A program made the position numbers and the translations under genes. The notes beneath the pieces were generated by a model. It was not told where the DNA came from, did no database searches, and worked only from the letters and a program-made list of their open reading frames with translations. 64,000 nucleotides of DNA, from contig JAJNNX010000001.1 of the NCBI GenBank assembly GCA_023159155.1, positions 1 to 64,000 of the forward strand. Reading direction: 5' to 3'. Shown here one piece after another: positions 48,501 through 60,155 of the stretch (position 1 is the first letter of the stretch; each line of letters opens with the position of its first letter). Source of the stretch: Ustulina deusta. Its lineage: Eukaryota > Ascomycota > Sordariomycetes > Xylariales > Xylariaceae.

Positions 48501-48633
48501 GGATATTGCGGCCGAGGTTCGGTCTGTCATCAGCTCACGACGCCCTGTGCCAAGGGTTGTCTCGGGACAATGGGTCGCAGACTGCTGGGAAAACCGAACG
48601 ATCGTGGACGAGGAAAGATTTGTGCCACTATAA
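45589..48633 (+). CDS. LIG4: DNA ligase IV (non-homologous end joining)
   Basis: Exons 45,589-45,689 and 45,771-48,633 join in frame to 987 residues, normal for fungal Lig4. The N-terminal ligase domain contains TLFFAELYKGLFDP and RLILPTSDRERGMYGLKE. The nucleotidyltransferase core has the adenylation motif EEKLDGERMQLH with the catalytic Lys near 324, then FCFWSRKAKNYTY, ILDGEMIVWDP, SEGLVVKNPRSMY and WIKVKPDYMDG. The OB fold follows (VVIIGGYYGSGRRGG, SFIKVGGGF). Two BRCT domains lie at the C terminus (VFDGLEFCVLTD to IRPKWLFDCI; MIVHLAGVDVA to VVSGQWVADCWENR), with a linker that binds XRCC4/Lif1 between them. The protein seals double-strand breaks in the nucleus. The short first exon carries only 33 codons. 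It ends 155 bp before the convergent uracil phosphoribosyltransferase gene. Confidence 0.96.
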
Positions 48634-48788
48634 AGGGCATTCATCTGTGGCAATGATCGGGTAACTAGCCTACATGGCTCATATTCAAAGCCAACGCCTG
48701 AACAGAGAGTAGATTACATGAGTCAATTCGGTTGAGGTGGGTGATGGGACTCTATTTGGCTCTTGCCCATAGTCAGACTATACGACGA

Positions 48789-49608
48789 CTATTTACCGAT
48801 CGTAAGGAAAATTCGGTCACCAATATCGCCCAGGCCAGGCTTGAGCATTCCATTAGGCGTCAGCTCGGCGTCAACGCCTGCTACCCAGATCTCAACAGCT
48901 TCAGGCCACTCGTCCGCGGCGCGGCGCACACCTTCGGAGGCAGCAATGACAGACAGAACGACAATCTTCTTAACGCCCCATTCTCTTAGGGTCTGGATGG
49001 CAGCAATACATGTGCCACCAGTGGCTATAACGGGGTCGAGGACGACAGCCAGGCTCGAGACGTGAGCGTCCGGTCGACCAGATGCGGTATGATTGGGGAG
49101 GTTGTTGTAGTACTCGACAGGCTCAAGGGTGCTCGGCTCGCGGTATAATCCGAGATGGTGTACGGGAACGGGGGTTGGGAGGAGTGTTTGTATGGCTTTG
49201 TGTGGTTAGCGGGGGAGTGCGAGAGGAAGGGGGCTGGCAAACGAACCATCAACCATGCCCAGGCCAGACCTCAATATAGGTACAACGGATATCTCTCGCG
49301 GCTCGGCTGACGTCGTTGTGTATTCGTATCCGATTGGTGTCAGTCCCTGCATAAGTAGAACATGACGCATATTAGCGAAATGCAGTTAGGCGGCCAGAAG
49401 AGCAGGGATAGGCAGGGAAGGAGAGAAATACCTTTGGCCCATCGACTACTGTCAGAGCGGAGGCAAAGGCCTCGCACCCGACAATCAGTGCAATGTCATG
49501 GACGAGAGATTTGACCTCGCGGGCCTCGGTGTCTTTGGACCGGAGGAGGCTGAGTTTGGAGAGCAGACACGGGTGTTTCGAGACGTGAACATTGGCCGGT
49601 AGCGACAT
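48789..49608 (-). CDS. FUR1: Uracil phosphoribosyltransferase
   Basis: Exons 49,608-49,432, 49,346-49,247 and 49,195-48,789 (minus) join in frame to 227 residues. The sequence opens with NVHVSKHPCLLSKLSLLRS. Exon 2 gives LTPIGYEYTTTSAEPREISVVPILRSGLGMVD, a hallmark of the family. Exon 3 gives TLLPTPVPVHHLGLYREPSTLEPVEYYNNLP, the PRPP-binding segment VVLDPVIATGGTC, and the uracil-binding end DAELTPNGMLKPGLGDIGDRIF. The enzyme makes UMP from uracil and PRPP in pyrimidine salvage and is the step that activates 5-fluorouracil in fungi. Both introns are under 90 nt. The start is the first Met before the conserved HPCL motif. Confidence 0.95.
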
Positions 49609-50430
49609 GATCTACAAGTACCCAACCTAAATAAACACCTCGATAGATACTTACTGATCGAGACCGTTTGGACGATGTGCTGTGGCGTGATAGTCAAGAA
49701 GTCAAGCGTACCGCCAAAAATATCAAATCAAGGTGACAGATGATAGATACCTAGTGCAGGAGACGAGAGGTGTATGTAAATGAAAGTACATGTAGGTAAG
49801 TTAACTATGGATACCCAAAGTACCGGGAACGCAGTACGTATTATAAGATGTTAGGTATGTGTGAGACCCAATCCGGACCTGTCACGACCTGCCCTTGAGA
49901 ATTGATGGCGGGGAATGCCCCGCGATGCGGCTGCTGTCGTACCTCGTCGGTTCTAGGTATATACCCAGTGAGAACCCAGGATATCTTTCTATCTCCACGT
50001 GTAAACAATCTTCGACAGTGGTAGAAGCCTAATCAAGTCGGGTCTAGTGTTATCCGATCCACAGATAAGCATGTTGCTGTATTAGACTAAATTACCTGGT
50101 AGTAGGTACATTCAACATACCTACTTACTTAGAGCCAACCTAACCTACCTAGGTAGGTACCTAAGCTAATAGGTCTAGGTAGTTTGTGCACAAGAGGGTA
50201 TATTATTATAACGTATACATTGTTAATTACAGCCCCCGTTAAATTCATCCATCGAGGACTGCAACAATATAGGTACTGAGTATATTTCAGATTAAAAGAC
50301 AGTAGATACTGCGTACCTTTTAATCGTTCGCCCGAGTCTATGCCTATGCTCATACTTGTGCTCGTGTTTGGTAACAACTCTTTATGACCACACATTCAGC
50401 CATTTTCCCACTGGGCTTGCCAGATCGAGA
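49609..50430. promoter_or_regulatory. Divergent promoter region of FUR1 and the fluoride exporter
   Basis: About 820 bp between the two divergent starts. A perfect 16-bp palindrome, ACCTACCTAGGTAGGT, stands at 50,143-50,158 and is surrounded by further TACCTA/TAGGTA copies (50,100-50,182). No gene recognised. Confidence 0.5.
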
Positions 50431-51921
50431 ATGCCGTCGATGAGCGGGTCTGGGGCCGCTCCTGATGCCGACGCTACTCCGTCACCACACCAATATGCGC
50501 AGAATAGCCAAGACCCGATGCAGCGGACAACCTCCCGGGCCCGCAGCCCGGCAGAAGCGGCATCCGGCTACGAGGTTCCGGAATCGTATCTCAACCTCCC
50601 CGAGGTCGCGGCCGTACCCGCCATCCAGGACTGGAACGAACTGTCGCGTCTCGACAGCCGGTCCGTTGAGGAACTGGCATCTCGTCTCCGCATCGACGAG
50701 GAGACCCCAGAGCTGAGGAGAGACTCGCTCGCCGAGAGTCAACGACAGCAACATGTTTCTCCCATCCAGCCGCTCGAGGCCGAGGCCAAGGCGGTAATGG
50801 CACCGCTTTCCAGGTGGTCCACCGAGTTCTACACCGTCTCGTATCTCATCCTTTTTGCCGTCTTTGGCACTCTAGCTCGCCTTGGTCTGCAAGCTCTAGC
50901 CTTCTACCCCAGCGCCGCCATCCCTTTCAGCTCCGTGTGGCCTAATTTCAGCGGTACCCTGATCATCGGCTTCTTGACCGAGGACCGGATGTTGTTCCGG
51001 CACGAACGGGGCAACACGCCGGCCTACAGCCAACAGTCAACCAAGACAAAATTTGATGACGACGAGGCAGGATCCCCCCACTCCCAGCACGTAGCCCAAG
51101 ATTTCGCCGCGAAGAAGGCCCACCTAGCTATCAAGAAGACCATTCCGCTCTACATCGGGCTGGCCACTGGCTTCTGCGGCTCCTTCACTTCCTTCTCCTC
51201 TTTCATACGAGACGCCTTCCTAGCCTTGTCTAATGACTTGCCGATGCCAGATGGCGGTTCAACCCCTCGAAATGGAGGCTACTCGTTCTTGGCCCTGCTT
51301 GCCGTCACTATCGGTACCATCTCCCTCTCTTTCTCAGGCTTCCATCTCGGTGCCCATCTCGCCGAGGCCTTAGAGCCTGTGACACCGTCACTTCGGTATC
51401 CCCTCTCCCGCAAGTTCCTTGACCCGCTCGCCGTCGTTCTAGGCTGGGGCTCTTGGATCGGAGCCGTGATCCTCTCCATCATCCCACCAGATAGATACAG
51501 CAACCCGGGCTCGGCCGAATTCTGGCGCGGCCGGGCCACGTTCGCCCTCGTGTTCGCCCCTTTGGGCTGCCTCGCGAGATTCTACGCCTCGGCTCGTTTC
51601 AACGGGTGGTTTGCAGCATTCCCGCTGGGCACGTTCGCCGTGAACGTCGCAGGCACGGCGATCCTCGGGATGGCCTGGGATCTCGCCCACATCCCCAGGG
51701 GCGGCATCGTCGGCTGCCAGGTACTTCAAGGCATAGAGGACGGGTTCTGCGGGTGTCTGACGACCGTGTCCACGTGGATTGTTGAATTAGTGGTTCTTAG
51801 GCGACGCAAGGCTTACGTGTACGGAGGCACAAGTGTTGTTTCTGCATTGTTTCTCATGATCGCCATTATGGGCGGCCTGCGCTGGAGTCAGGGGTTCTCA
51901 GGTCTGCTTTGCGTGCATTGA
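50431..51921 (+). CDS. FEX1: FEX-type fluoride exporter (two fused CrcB domains)
   Basis: A single-exon frame of 496 residues, taking the Met of MPSMSGSGAAP as start (the frame is open further upstream to 50,356). About 120 N-terminal residues are hydrophilic. Two CrcB/Fluc repeats follow: the first with VSYLILFAVFGTLARLGLQAL, SVWPNFSGTLIIGFL and GLATGFCGSFTSFSSF, the second with WRGRATFALVFAPLGCLARFYAS, FPLGTFAVNVAGTAILG and GIEDGFCGCLTTVSTW. The Asn in each NxxG helix and the Phe/Thr/Ser track after GFCG are the fluoride pathway residues known from Fluc channels. An extra helix joins the two halves. Fungal FEX proteins export fluoride across the plasma membrane and are constitutively needed for fluoride resistance. 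Confidence 0.93.
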   Translation: MPSMSGSGAAPDADATPSPHQYAQNSQDPMQRTTSRARSPAEAASGYEVPESYLNLPEVAAVPAIQDWNELSRLDSRSVEELASRLRIDEETPELRRDSLAESQRQQHVSPIQPLEAEAKAVMAPLSRWSTEFYTVSYLILFAVFGTLARLGLQALAFYPSAAIPFSSVWPNFSGTLIIGFLTEDRMLFRHERGNTPAYSQQSTKTKFDDDEAGSPHSQHVAQDFAAKKAHLAIKKTIPLYIGLATGFCGSFTSFSSFIRDAFLALSNDLPMPDGGSTPRNGGYSFLALLAVTIGTISLSFSGFHLGAHLAEALEPVTPSLRYPLSRKFLDPLAVVLGWGSWIGAVILSIIPPDRYSNPGSAEFWRGRATFALVFAPLGCLARFYASARFNGWFAAFPLGTFAVNVAGTAILGMAWDLAHIPRGGIVGCQVLQGIEDGFCGCLTTVSTWIVELVVLRRRKAYVYGGTSVVSALFLMIAIMGGLRWSQGFSGLLCVH

Positions 51922-53520
51922 TACCGCCACCCACAAGGAATTCGGCCGTTTTCTTGCAATATATCTGTCTTCTGGACAAATTTCTCTCTTTCGGGGAGCT
52001 TTTTGGTAGGAACAACTTCGAAGATTATCCTATGATTAGTTCATATTAGGTAGAGGTTCAAGTTTTTCGCGGATGGCTGTAAAGTATAGATGTACGGTTT
52101 TGCGGACATTTGATATTTTTTTGTCACAAATATCTGTGGTCTCTAAACACGAATGTTTAGGTGAGGTATCAGTAGTATACACAACTAACTTCTGTCTCCC
52201 AAAGTCTCGTCCCGGGCTATTGAGAAGGTAGTTATCAGATTTAATTGCAGTGCCTACCTCTACCTAATCTTGATATATATCTTACGTGGGTGTTATAATG
52301 GATTTTTTCTATTTTATTATTTTAACACCTTGCTCAGTACTGGTACCGATGCTATAGAAACAACAGAGTATTACCATTGAAATTATAACCTTGCCAACAA
52401 CTAATAGGCTTATACCGTTAAAACTTGTTTTAACATCTATATTTATTAACAATAGTCAATTTAAATGCTTATAGTCAGCAGTTTACTAAGCCTAGTATAT
52501 TTTGGTACAGTGCCAACTGTTGGATATAAGACTTGCGTTATTGGCACGAATGCCTGCCGCTAAAAAACCTGTGCCCCTATTTTTGTTGCCTCGCAAGAGC
52601 TAGCCACGCTACTAGCTAGGTCTGCTTCCCTCGATGGAGCAACTATGAAAGGAATAAATTCATATCTGCTTCAGGCATGTATTAAGGAAATGTTAATCAT
52701 GGCATATGCGGGAGAGGATATAGCAACGAATGTCGGGTTAACAAAGGCGAGGAATCAGTGTTACATGGTAGTTAATTAGGTTAGGTAATTTTTGCCCCCC
52801 TGAACTTGGCGCCGGTGGTAATCAAGAACCCCCGAATGGTCGGGTTGCAGGAGTTAATCGGCAAATGGATATTTAACGGAATTCGGTCTTGACTCCGACC
52901 TTTATTTGAGATAATACGCTTTTTTGATTTTAATGAGTGTTGAATAGAGGAAGGATTGGTGGTTTCTGGTTTCCAAGGTGGTAATATTGATTAAGACTAC
53001 AAGGGTCCAGGATACCTCCTCTCTCGCGGGCTAGCGAAGGTGCGTAATTCCCCCTAATATACTTACACTTATGCCATACATCTGCTCCTTAGTTCCAAGC
53101 TCCAATAATTCCCAATATCAAGGATTAAGGAAACAACCTGGCAGGGGGACCATGCATAAACGTCCGTGCGTTGTAAACATAAGTCCCGCATCCTTGCCGA
53201 AGTACACTAATGACGACCTTTGAATGTCTATCGCCGGGGTTGGGCTTGGATTTGAATAACGAAGCTACTAGGAACCCTTGAGCAAGGCCGAGGGTTCCGG
53301 GAATATTACCTACATATAACTATCCTTGTTAGATAGATTTCTTGAGTTGATCTATGTTATAGGTCCACAGTTTGATATCGTTCAGCAAACTTATTTGAAT
53401 ATAAAAACATCTACCTTGGCTGCCGGACTCTTTGAACTTATACTTCTAACCTTACAAGCCGCTTATCCTCGTACAAGACAATAACATCTACAAATCTTGA
53501 AGCTACTTCAACTTAGAGCT
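51922..53520. other. Gene-free stretch, moderately AT-rich
   Basis: About 1.6 kb with lower GC than the flanking genes, especially 52,270-52,520, and without recognisable coding sequence. A GAATATAAAAAC element at about 53,398 is a likely TATA box for the secreted protein gene that follows. Confidence 0.45.
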
Positions 53521-54156
53521 ATGTACAACACCAAGGTCCTGTTTCCTGTGGCCGCCCTTGCGGGCGTGTCCCTGGCTCAAAGCTACGCCGATCCAGCCTG
53601 CTCTGAGACCATAAGCTCCTTCTTAGCGGGTGCCCCTACCTTGCCTGCTGCACTCTCACCTTACTTTTACAACTCCGTGGCAACTCCTGTTCAAACTGCG
53701 TCAGCTGCGACGAGCGCATTGCCCCCAGATACTCTAGCGGACCCGGAAGGCTACGTGGAATTGCTCTGCAGTCTCGCTGCCGAGCTACCGTCCTCGGTAT
53801 TGCCCGACTTTCAGAGTTGGGGCATGGGACTTCTTAGTTATGGCAGCGTCCATATCAGCGAATATGACGCCTTCGTCACGCAATGTGTTACTACCGGAGA
53901 GGCCGCTGCTACTATAACCAGTTACCTCAACTCTATTCTTACGGGCACGGGTGGGCTCTGCCAGCCCACTGCTACTCCCGGCGGCACGGCCAACGGGACT
54001 ATTTCGACTACGCTCGCCCCGACAGCTACGGGCGCCAACTCTACCGCCAGCACCTCCGCCACCTCGTTCGTCACAGCCGCTGGTACCAGGCCCACCGGTG
54101 TCCTCGCTGGCGCGGCGGCCATGGGCGGCCTTATCGGTGCTGCGATCCTGCTTTAA
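53521..54156 (+). CDS. Small secreted, probably GPI-anchored cell-surface protein
   Basis: A single-exon frame of 211 residues from MYNTKVLFPVAALAGVSLAQ, a typical signal peptide cut after about residue 19. An alternative in-frame Met lies 8 codons upstream (53,497). The mature part has four Cys (PACSET, ELLCSL, TQCVTT, GLCQPT), which could form two disulfides. It is followed by a Thr/Ser/Ala/Gly-rich stretch with N-glycosylation sequons (NGT, NST) and ends in the hydrophobic GVLAGAAAMGGLIGAAILL, the pattern for GPI attachment. Such proteins sit in the wall or plasma membrane. The family is common in ascomycetes, but no biochemical function can be read from the sequence. Confidence 0.75.
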   Translation: MYNTKVLFPVAALAGVSLAQSYADPACSETISSFLAGAPTLPAALSPYFYNSVATPVQTASAATSALPPDTLADPEGYVELLCSLAAELPSSVLPDFQSWGMGLLSYGSVHISEYDAFVTQCVTTGEAAATITSYLNSILTGTGGLCQPTATPGGTANGTISTTLAPTATGANSTASTSATSFVTAAGTRPTGVLAGAAAMGGLIGAAILL

Positions 54157-55401
54157 CCCACTCCTGCAGTCTTCTAAAATTTGACCACAGTCATATTACA
54201 GAATTGCTCGACCCTTGTGCTAATGGAAATCGGGAAACAACAGCGGATGGTGGGAGCCCTTTACCATCTTGTGTTCCTGTGATATTAATCCTAAACAAAG
54301 CGTACTGCATATTAAAATAGTTCGATTGAGTAGCTGGTTAATGGGCGGCTGAATGCGGATACCCTGAGAGCTTATATCAGTCGCTTTGTGCAGGGTCAAT
54401 ACATTTCCCTACTTGAACTGGGTTTTGATTAAAATCGGAATATTTATGCAGAAACTACTCCTGTGAGATGAAGTTATTTTACAAGCCCAAGGCTAGATTT
54501 GCTGTAGGTCCTACACTAGGGCCGTTGTACCATAGCTAACTGTTGGCAATTAGAAGTCTCCTGCTGCTCCATTCTCTATTCTCTAGCGCCTGCAAAATAG
54601 ATAATGGTACTATACTATAATCGAGTCGGGTATAATCTGGCTGTCTAAATCGTACGGCCGTATGTGCTGCAACAATACTTCATTGTATCTTCTAGGAGAG
54701 AATATAGTATCTACCGACTACCTGTGCAGTAATAATACCTCACTCGAGCCAGAATGAATTGTCAACTAAGGTACGTTTGACCTGTTGTGCCATGGAAGGC
54801 TAGGGGTAATCAGGCCGGTGTGTGCCATTGTAACAAGCCATAATTCACAGCCCGGCAACGGCGATGATACTAGATCTTTGCGCCACAGCCCAAACCCTCA
54901 GTCATGGACCCCCTTGCTCTTTATAGCTCACTTTCCCAGGCGCTTATAGCGGCAAAATATAGACGAAAAGTAGAACATGAGGCAACCACGCAGGCATAAG
55001 TGGCTTGTTTTAGTTGGAGAACCGGTGGGCCAGGGGTAGAAAGACTGAACTGTTGCTGAAGCGCCCAGAGTCAGTTATCGCCATCTTGAGTGTAGTTGTG
55101 ATGAGATCAGAAGCTTTTCGAAACAACCTTGACCCAGAGGGGAAGGTATACACTCCAGAAGCTGCTCAAAAAGAATAATATGACGCCGAGGAGGACTCAC
55201 ATACGATTGCGGGTGAAGGCCATATCAAGGCATGGATATAAGAAGGCATTGGGTGGCTATCTTGATCCATCGTGGAGCTGAGGACCCCGGCGGAGAATTT
55301 TTGAGCGACGATAGCCCGCATCCCGAATGCGATATGAATACCGAGCTTTCGTTCCGTCTTTGGTACTGGGAATTGTGGACTGCTCGGCGGGCAGGTAATA
55401 G

Positions 55402-55469
55402 CAGGGTTGTGATCTTGAGTACTACTCATTACTCTCACTCACTTTACTCATGAGTAAATCACAACCCTG
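55402..55469. repeat. Inverted repeat (12-bp perfect arms)
   Basis: CAGGGTTGTGAT at 55,402-55,413 is the exact reverse complement of ATCACAACCCTG at 55,458-55,469, with a 44-nt spacer that itself contains ACTCATGAGT. It may be a hairpin or the remains of a small inverted-repeat element. Confidence 0.6.
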
Positions 55470-57265
55470 GATACCTAATAGAGGATAGGTATTGAAGTGG
55501 GCAATAGTAAGTGAACCGTGCTAACACGAAGGGGCAATTACCTCACCCTTATACTAGGAGATAATAGGCCGAACCTACACTTCCGAGCATAACTATAGTA
55601 GTTAGTTAGTATTGGGAAATCAGACGATCAATAGTGAATGCAAATGTTTAATTGAACGTGAATGCTAGTTAAGGAGTAGGTGATGATTCTCTAGGCAATA
55701 CAGCAATGCAGCACTGATGGTGTTTTTATGCTTCCTGCACGCAAAGCTACAAGGTGGCTTTTCCCTTATTTCTAGCCACTCTCTTCTCACTCACACCACT
55801 TTAGTATGAGTCCTATTAGGTGAATGCTTTTTATCTCTTGGGGAAGCGGTAGTCCGAGGACGGTTTATCTAGCGGTTGTTGCTTCAAATTTGAGGGGAAA
55901 TAAGCACAGGTATATTCATTTCCATTAAATGAGTGATAGCATCGAGTAGTCAGTAAAATCTACTGGGGTGGTAAAGCATTGAATGGGAGGAATGTCTGAT
56001 GAGTATTTTTATTTAGCTTAAACGATGATAAGTAACGTTAAAAAGCCGGAGGGGGGGGGGGGGAGGGGGGGAAGAAAAAAGGAAAGAGAGAAAGAGAGAA
56101 AACTCAATGGAATGTGAGAAAAAAACAATATATATACCGACCAAAACACCGCTATCAACTAACAGGGCACTTAAAATTACGAGACGGTGCGGAACAGTTG
56201 AAGATACTAACAGGATTAAGAAGAGTGAACGAACTTCGAAGAAAATGACGACGACCAAACCTGGTGTTTTACGTTAGTATTTATGAATATTAGATTAAAT
56301 CTAAGCTGACCTTTGGCAAGCCTGCATTGATATGTATATGGATATATATTCACATGTCTATATAATTACAAGGAGGAGCAAATCGGCCAGAGTCAGTATA
56401 CACAGCACTTACGCCAATGTTTTACAGTTTTCTAGCTATCTACCAGCCCACGAAAGAATAAAGATGCGTTCTTGCATTGGCCTCACCCGTGTTAACAGAA
56501 GCAAGGGATACCAACAAATTCCCAGCCGCCACCAACGCGGAGCTCGCAAGATCCAACTTCGATGACAAAAGAATTACCCCTTTGTTGGATCAGACCATCC
56601 TCAGGATGCTCCGCTCACGTTGTTCGAATGCCTTGGCCACCACCTCGGTGCCGGGCACGGGAACGCGAGGAAAAGCCGTGCCGCTAGTAAGGCGACACAT
56701 GATCCTTCTTCCTAACTATTACATTCACCCAAGCATCCCTTCTGCCCAGCGTCTACCTAGGTAAGTGCCGCCTTAGTTTCGACACAATGGAAAAGATCCT
56801 GGAGCTCTATCCCCGCCATGTGAAGTGTTGACGTACATGTGCATACATGTGCGCTAGGTGTGTTCGTACTATCCGCCCATGTATAAGTTGACTTTTCTGT
56901 CTTGGAATTTTCATCGAATTTTCGTGCACATCAACATAGGGATCAAGGAACAAAACGCTTGATAAGACCAAAAGACAAATTCGTGACAAGGCCAAAACAT
57001 TCATCAGTAGTCTTATTAATCAGGTCGGAGGTAGGATCAATAGCGATAAGTTTTATGTAGCTGGGTATATTATATGAATCCCCATAGGCTCGTTAATATC
57101 GTCACTTCTTGAGTTCATACACCTGCCATGATAACTTGCCAGCCACCGTAGTGTATGTTGCAAACCAGTCTGGGCTATAAGTACCCCTCTCTCCCCCTCC
57201 CCTTATCTTACGAGGGTCGCGTCCGTATTAATGGGGCGGGCGGCCGGAAGGAGGGGATTTAAATG

Positions 57266-57272
57266 TATAAAG
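57266..57272 (+). promoter_or_regulatory. TATA box of the DAL5-type transporter
   Basis: TATAAAG about 290 bp before the ATG at 57,556, inside a locally GC-rich context, followed by a CA-rich leader. Confidence 0.45.
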
Positions 57273-57555
57273 GTCCAGGGAGACGATCTCCAAAACCCCC
57301 CCGCATAAACACTGCGAAGCAAGAATCACTCCATCAGGTTAAGGTATTAGCCAACACCAACTTCCTCATCAAGACTCAACCTGCACGATAAGCCATCGAC
57401 CGGGGACTGGCGACTGGGGATCAAGTTGGCCGCTCGAGTCATTCAACCAAGAGTGCTCACCACTTCCATCAAGTAACCCTAATTAGGACAACAGTGCTCG
57501 TTAATTCTTCCACGACCATTCTATCTCACCCCTATCCTCACGGCCAACACGCGAT

Positions 57556-60155
57556 ATGGACGACAAGTCCCTCATCAGGGCTACTCCTGCTGGCAACCCT
57601 GGCCGCACCTCTCCACCTTCAATATCGAAGACATTGGCCTTGTCAAAGGACTTGGACGAGACGTACAACACATTCAGGCAGCAAGATGTGCGAGACCTCG
57701 ATCCGCTGGAAGCCCGCCGAGTCTTGCGGAAAATTGATAGTCACCTCCTACCACTCCTCATGGGAACATATCTGCTTCAGTACCTGGACAAAACGAGCAT
57801 CAATTCCGCAAGCGTCTTCGGATTGAAGCAGGGCACGAACTTGCATGGACAGCAATATTCGTGGCTATCATCCCTCTTTTATCTTGGGTACTTAGTAGCC
57901 CAGCCCGTGGCAGGATACTCTCTCCAGAGACTGCCTCTGGGCAAATTCATCGGCTGCACCGCTCTCGGTACGTGCTAGATAGATGCTTCCTGCGCTCGCT
58001 CTTAGCGAGCAACAAGTTTACTGACATTTCCCGCAAGTCTGGGGCTTGCTGACAATCACGACGCCGGCATGCACAAATTTCGCCGGGATAGCCGCGAATC
58101 GGTTTCTGCTGGGAGTGTTCGAGTCGGTGGTGAACCCGGGCTTCGTGCTGAGCCTGTCGATGTGGTACCGCGCCGACGAGCAGCCGATGCGAATGGTCAG
58201 CTACTATAGTATGAACGGCGTGGCAGGGATATTCGGCGGATTACTGGGCTACGCGGTCGGGCACATCACGACCGGCCTGCCTCCGTGGCAATACGTCTTT
58301 CTCATCTTTGGGTCTATTAGCTTGGCATGGGGCGGCGTATTCTTAGCCTTCATGCCGGACCTGCCTACGACTGCACGGTTCCTCAGTGCCCCACAGAGGA
58401 TCGTGGCCGTGGAGCGTGTTGCGCAGAATCGCCAAGGCGTTAAGAACCATCACTTCAAGACGTATCAGATGTGGCAATGCTTGCGAGATCCCAAGACGTG
58501 GATCCTCTTTGTCATGTCCGTAGCGGCGCAGGTGAGATCTCCGTAGCTTTTGCGTAGCACCTCGGCTCGTATGGATGAGCCATACAAAATCAACACGTTT
58601 CTACTCTTGGCTACTTCTGTAGCTAGAGCCCCTTGAATCTCTTATGGGTGGCAATTGCTGACGCCTTATCTCCGATATTAGATACCGAATGCAGCACAGT
58701 CAACTGTATGTCAACAGTTTACCTTGGATCCGTTGCAGCCTAATTGCGGCTATTGATCATCGGTAGTTCACATCTATTATTCTCGAGACCTTCGGTTTTG
58801 ACGTTCTTGAGACCCAGTACATGCAGATACCGGGCAATGTCAGTAAGTGAGACAATGTATCTACTTGTCTTCCCGTGGTGTCAGTTATCGCTAGGAACAA
58901 TACTTTCTCGTTCATTATTTGTGGCATACCAAAACACTCTCCACGATACTAAAATTGGGTTCTCTCCCTCTCCCTCTCATCCTCTCCCGGGCAAGAACAC
59001 TGATTCTAGATATCACAGTCCAGGTTTTCTCTCTCCTTGCGTCGGGCTACATCAGCTCCCGGTTACCCAACGTGCGGTGCGTCGTTATGCTAGCCGGTAA
59101 CCTCATCTGCGTGGCCGCTGGCGGTGCCCTCGTTAGATTACCGGTTGGACCCGATGGAACGGACAATAGGTGGGGACGGCTCGTAGCTCTTTGGCTGTGC
59201 TCATTTCAGTCTGTGGGATTTAGTATGAGCCTTACCATGGTGAGCAGTAATGTGGCGGGTTATACGAAGAAGCAACTAACCGGAGCCATCCTCTTCGTGG
59301 GTTACTGTGTGGGCAATGGTGAGTATCATCTGCTCCAAGCGGAGATATCCATCTGTATACCTAGTTATATGTCCGGGGTGGATAATGACCGCTAACGGTA
59401 ACCAGTATGCCTCCCTTATTGTCGAGGACTGTGCCCGCAAGGAAGGCTGCTAAGTTAGGACAGATTATCGGTCCCCAGACGTTCATTGAGAAAGAAGCCC
59501 CTCTCTACACCTCTGCATGGTGAGCATATAACCGGTTCCCATGCCCCCGGACCCCCCACATGGTGGACTAATCCTTCTGTAGTGAGTTGAGACCTCGTGT
59601 CCCCCCCTCTGGAATTAGCGACGCTCCAGGATCGATCACCCAAGAAATTAGAATCTGGACTTAACTAACACGATGTGCTTCGGTCTTAGATATCGCGTAA
59701 GTGGCAAACATAATACCTCGGGTCATTGCAGTTTGATCCCCCCTCCCCCAACGAACATGACTGATATAATGCAGCATCCTCGTCGGTTACTCGGTAAAGA
59801 CGCTCATGGTGGTGGTATTATATCTCTACATGTGGGCCGTAAACAAAAAGCGAGACCGAGAGGCTGCTGTTTCTAGCTCTGGGCTAACTGTCGAGCAAGA
59901 GAAGGAAGCCATCGAGAGGGGTATGCAGGTACGTACATACTATTGCGCATTAGGAAGCATATCGTTGTTTTCTGATCGTTCGCTCCCGAGAAACGCAAGG
60001 GAGTGGCGTATGAAAGTAATGAACATGTTGGCTCGCTTGTCTTTCCTCCACCCGACCACGTCTGCCTGAGATGCACAGAGCGGTGAATCTGGGGCTGATG
60101 TCTAATAAAGGACGCGACTGAACTTGACAACCCCGGGTTTAGGTATGTCTTATAA
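57556..60155 (+). CDS. DAL5-type MFS anion:cation symporter (allantoate permease family)
   Basis: Eight exons (57,556-57,967; 58,038-58,531; 58,682-58,705; 58,767-58,842; 59,019-59,318; 59,459-59,519; 59,775-59,928; 60,111-60,155) join in frame to 521 residues. Family marks are RRVLRKIDSHLLPLLMGTYLLQYLDKTSINSASVFGL at helix 1, YLGYLVAQPVAGYSLQRLPLGKF, NRFLLGVFESVVNPGFVLSLSMWY, the PDLPTTARFLS loop, the middle helix RLVALWLCSFQSVGFSMSLTMVSSNVAGYTKKQLTGAILFVGYCVGN, IIGPQTF, and the closing DATELDNPGFRYVL. Twelve hydrophobic segments are visible. Relatives carry allantoate, ureidosuccinate, nicotinate, pantothenate or other anions; the substrate here is open. The 24-nt exon 3 is needed to restore the frame. 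Exon 6-7 joining (W/C-ILVGYS) is the least certain junction. Confidence 0.88.

Larger units (their letters stand above)
54157..57555. other. Gene-free stretch
   Basis: About 3.4 kb with no recognisable gene. Features seen: a hairpin at 55,402-55,469, a G-rich run at 56,049-56,068, and a patch of balanced composition at 56,470-56,760 whose open frames match nothing I know. The promoter of the DAL5-type gene lies at the right end. Confidence 0.45.
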
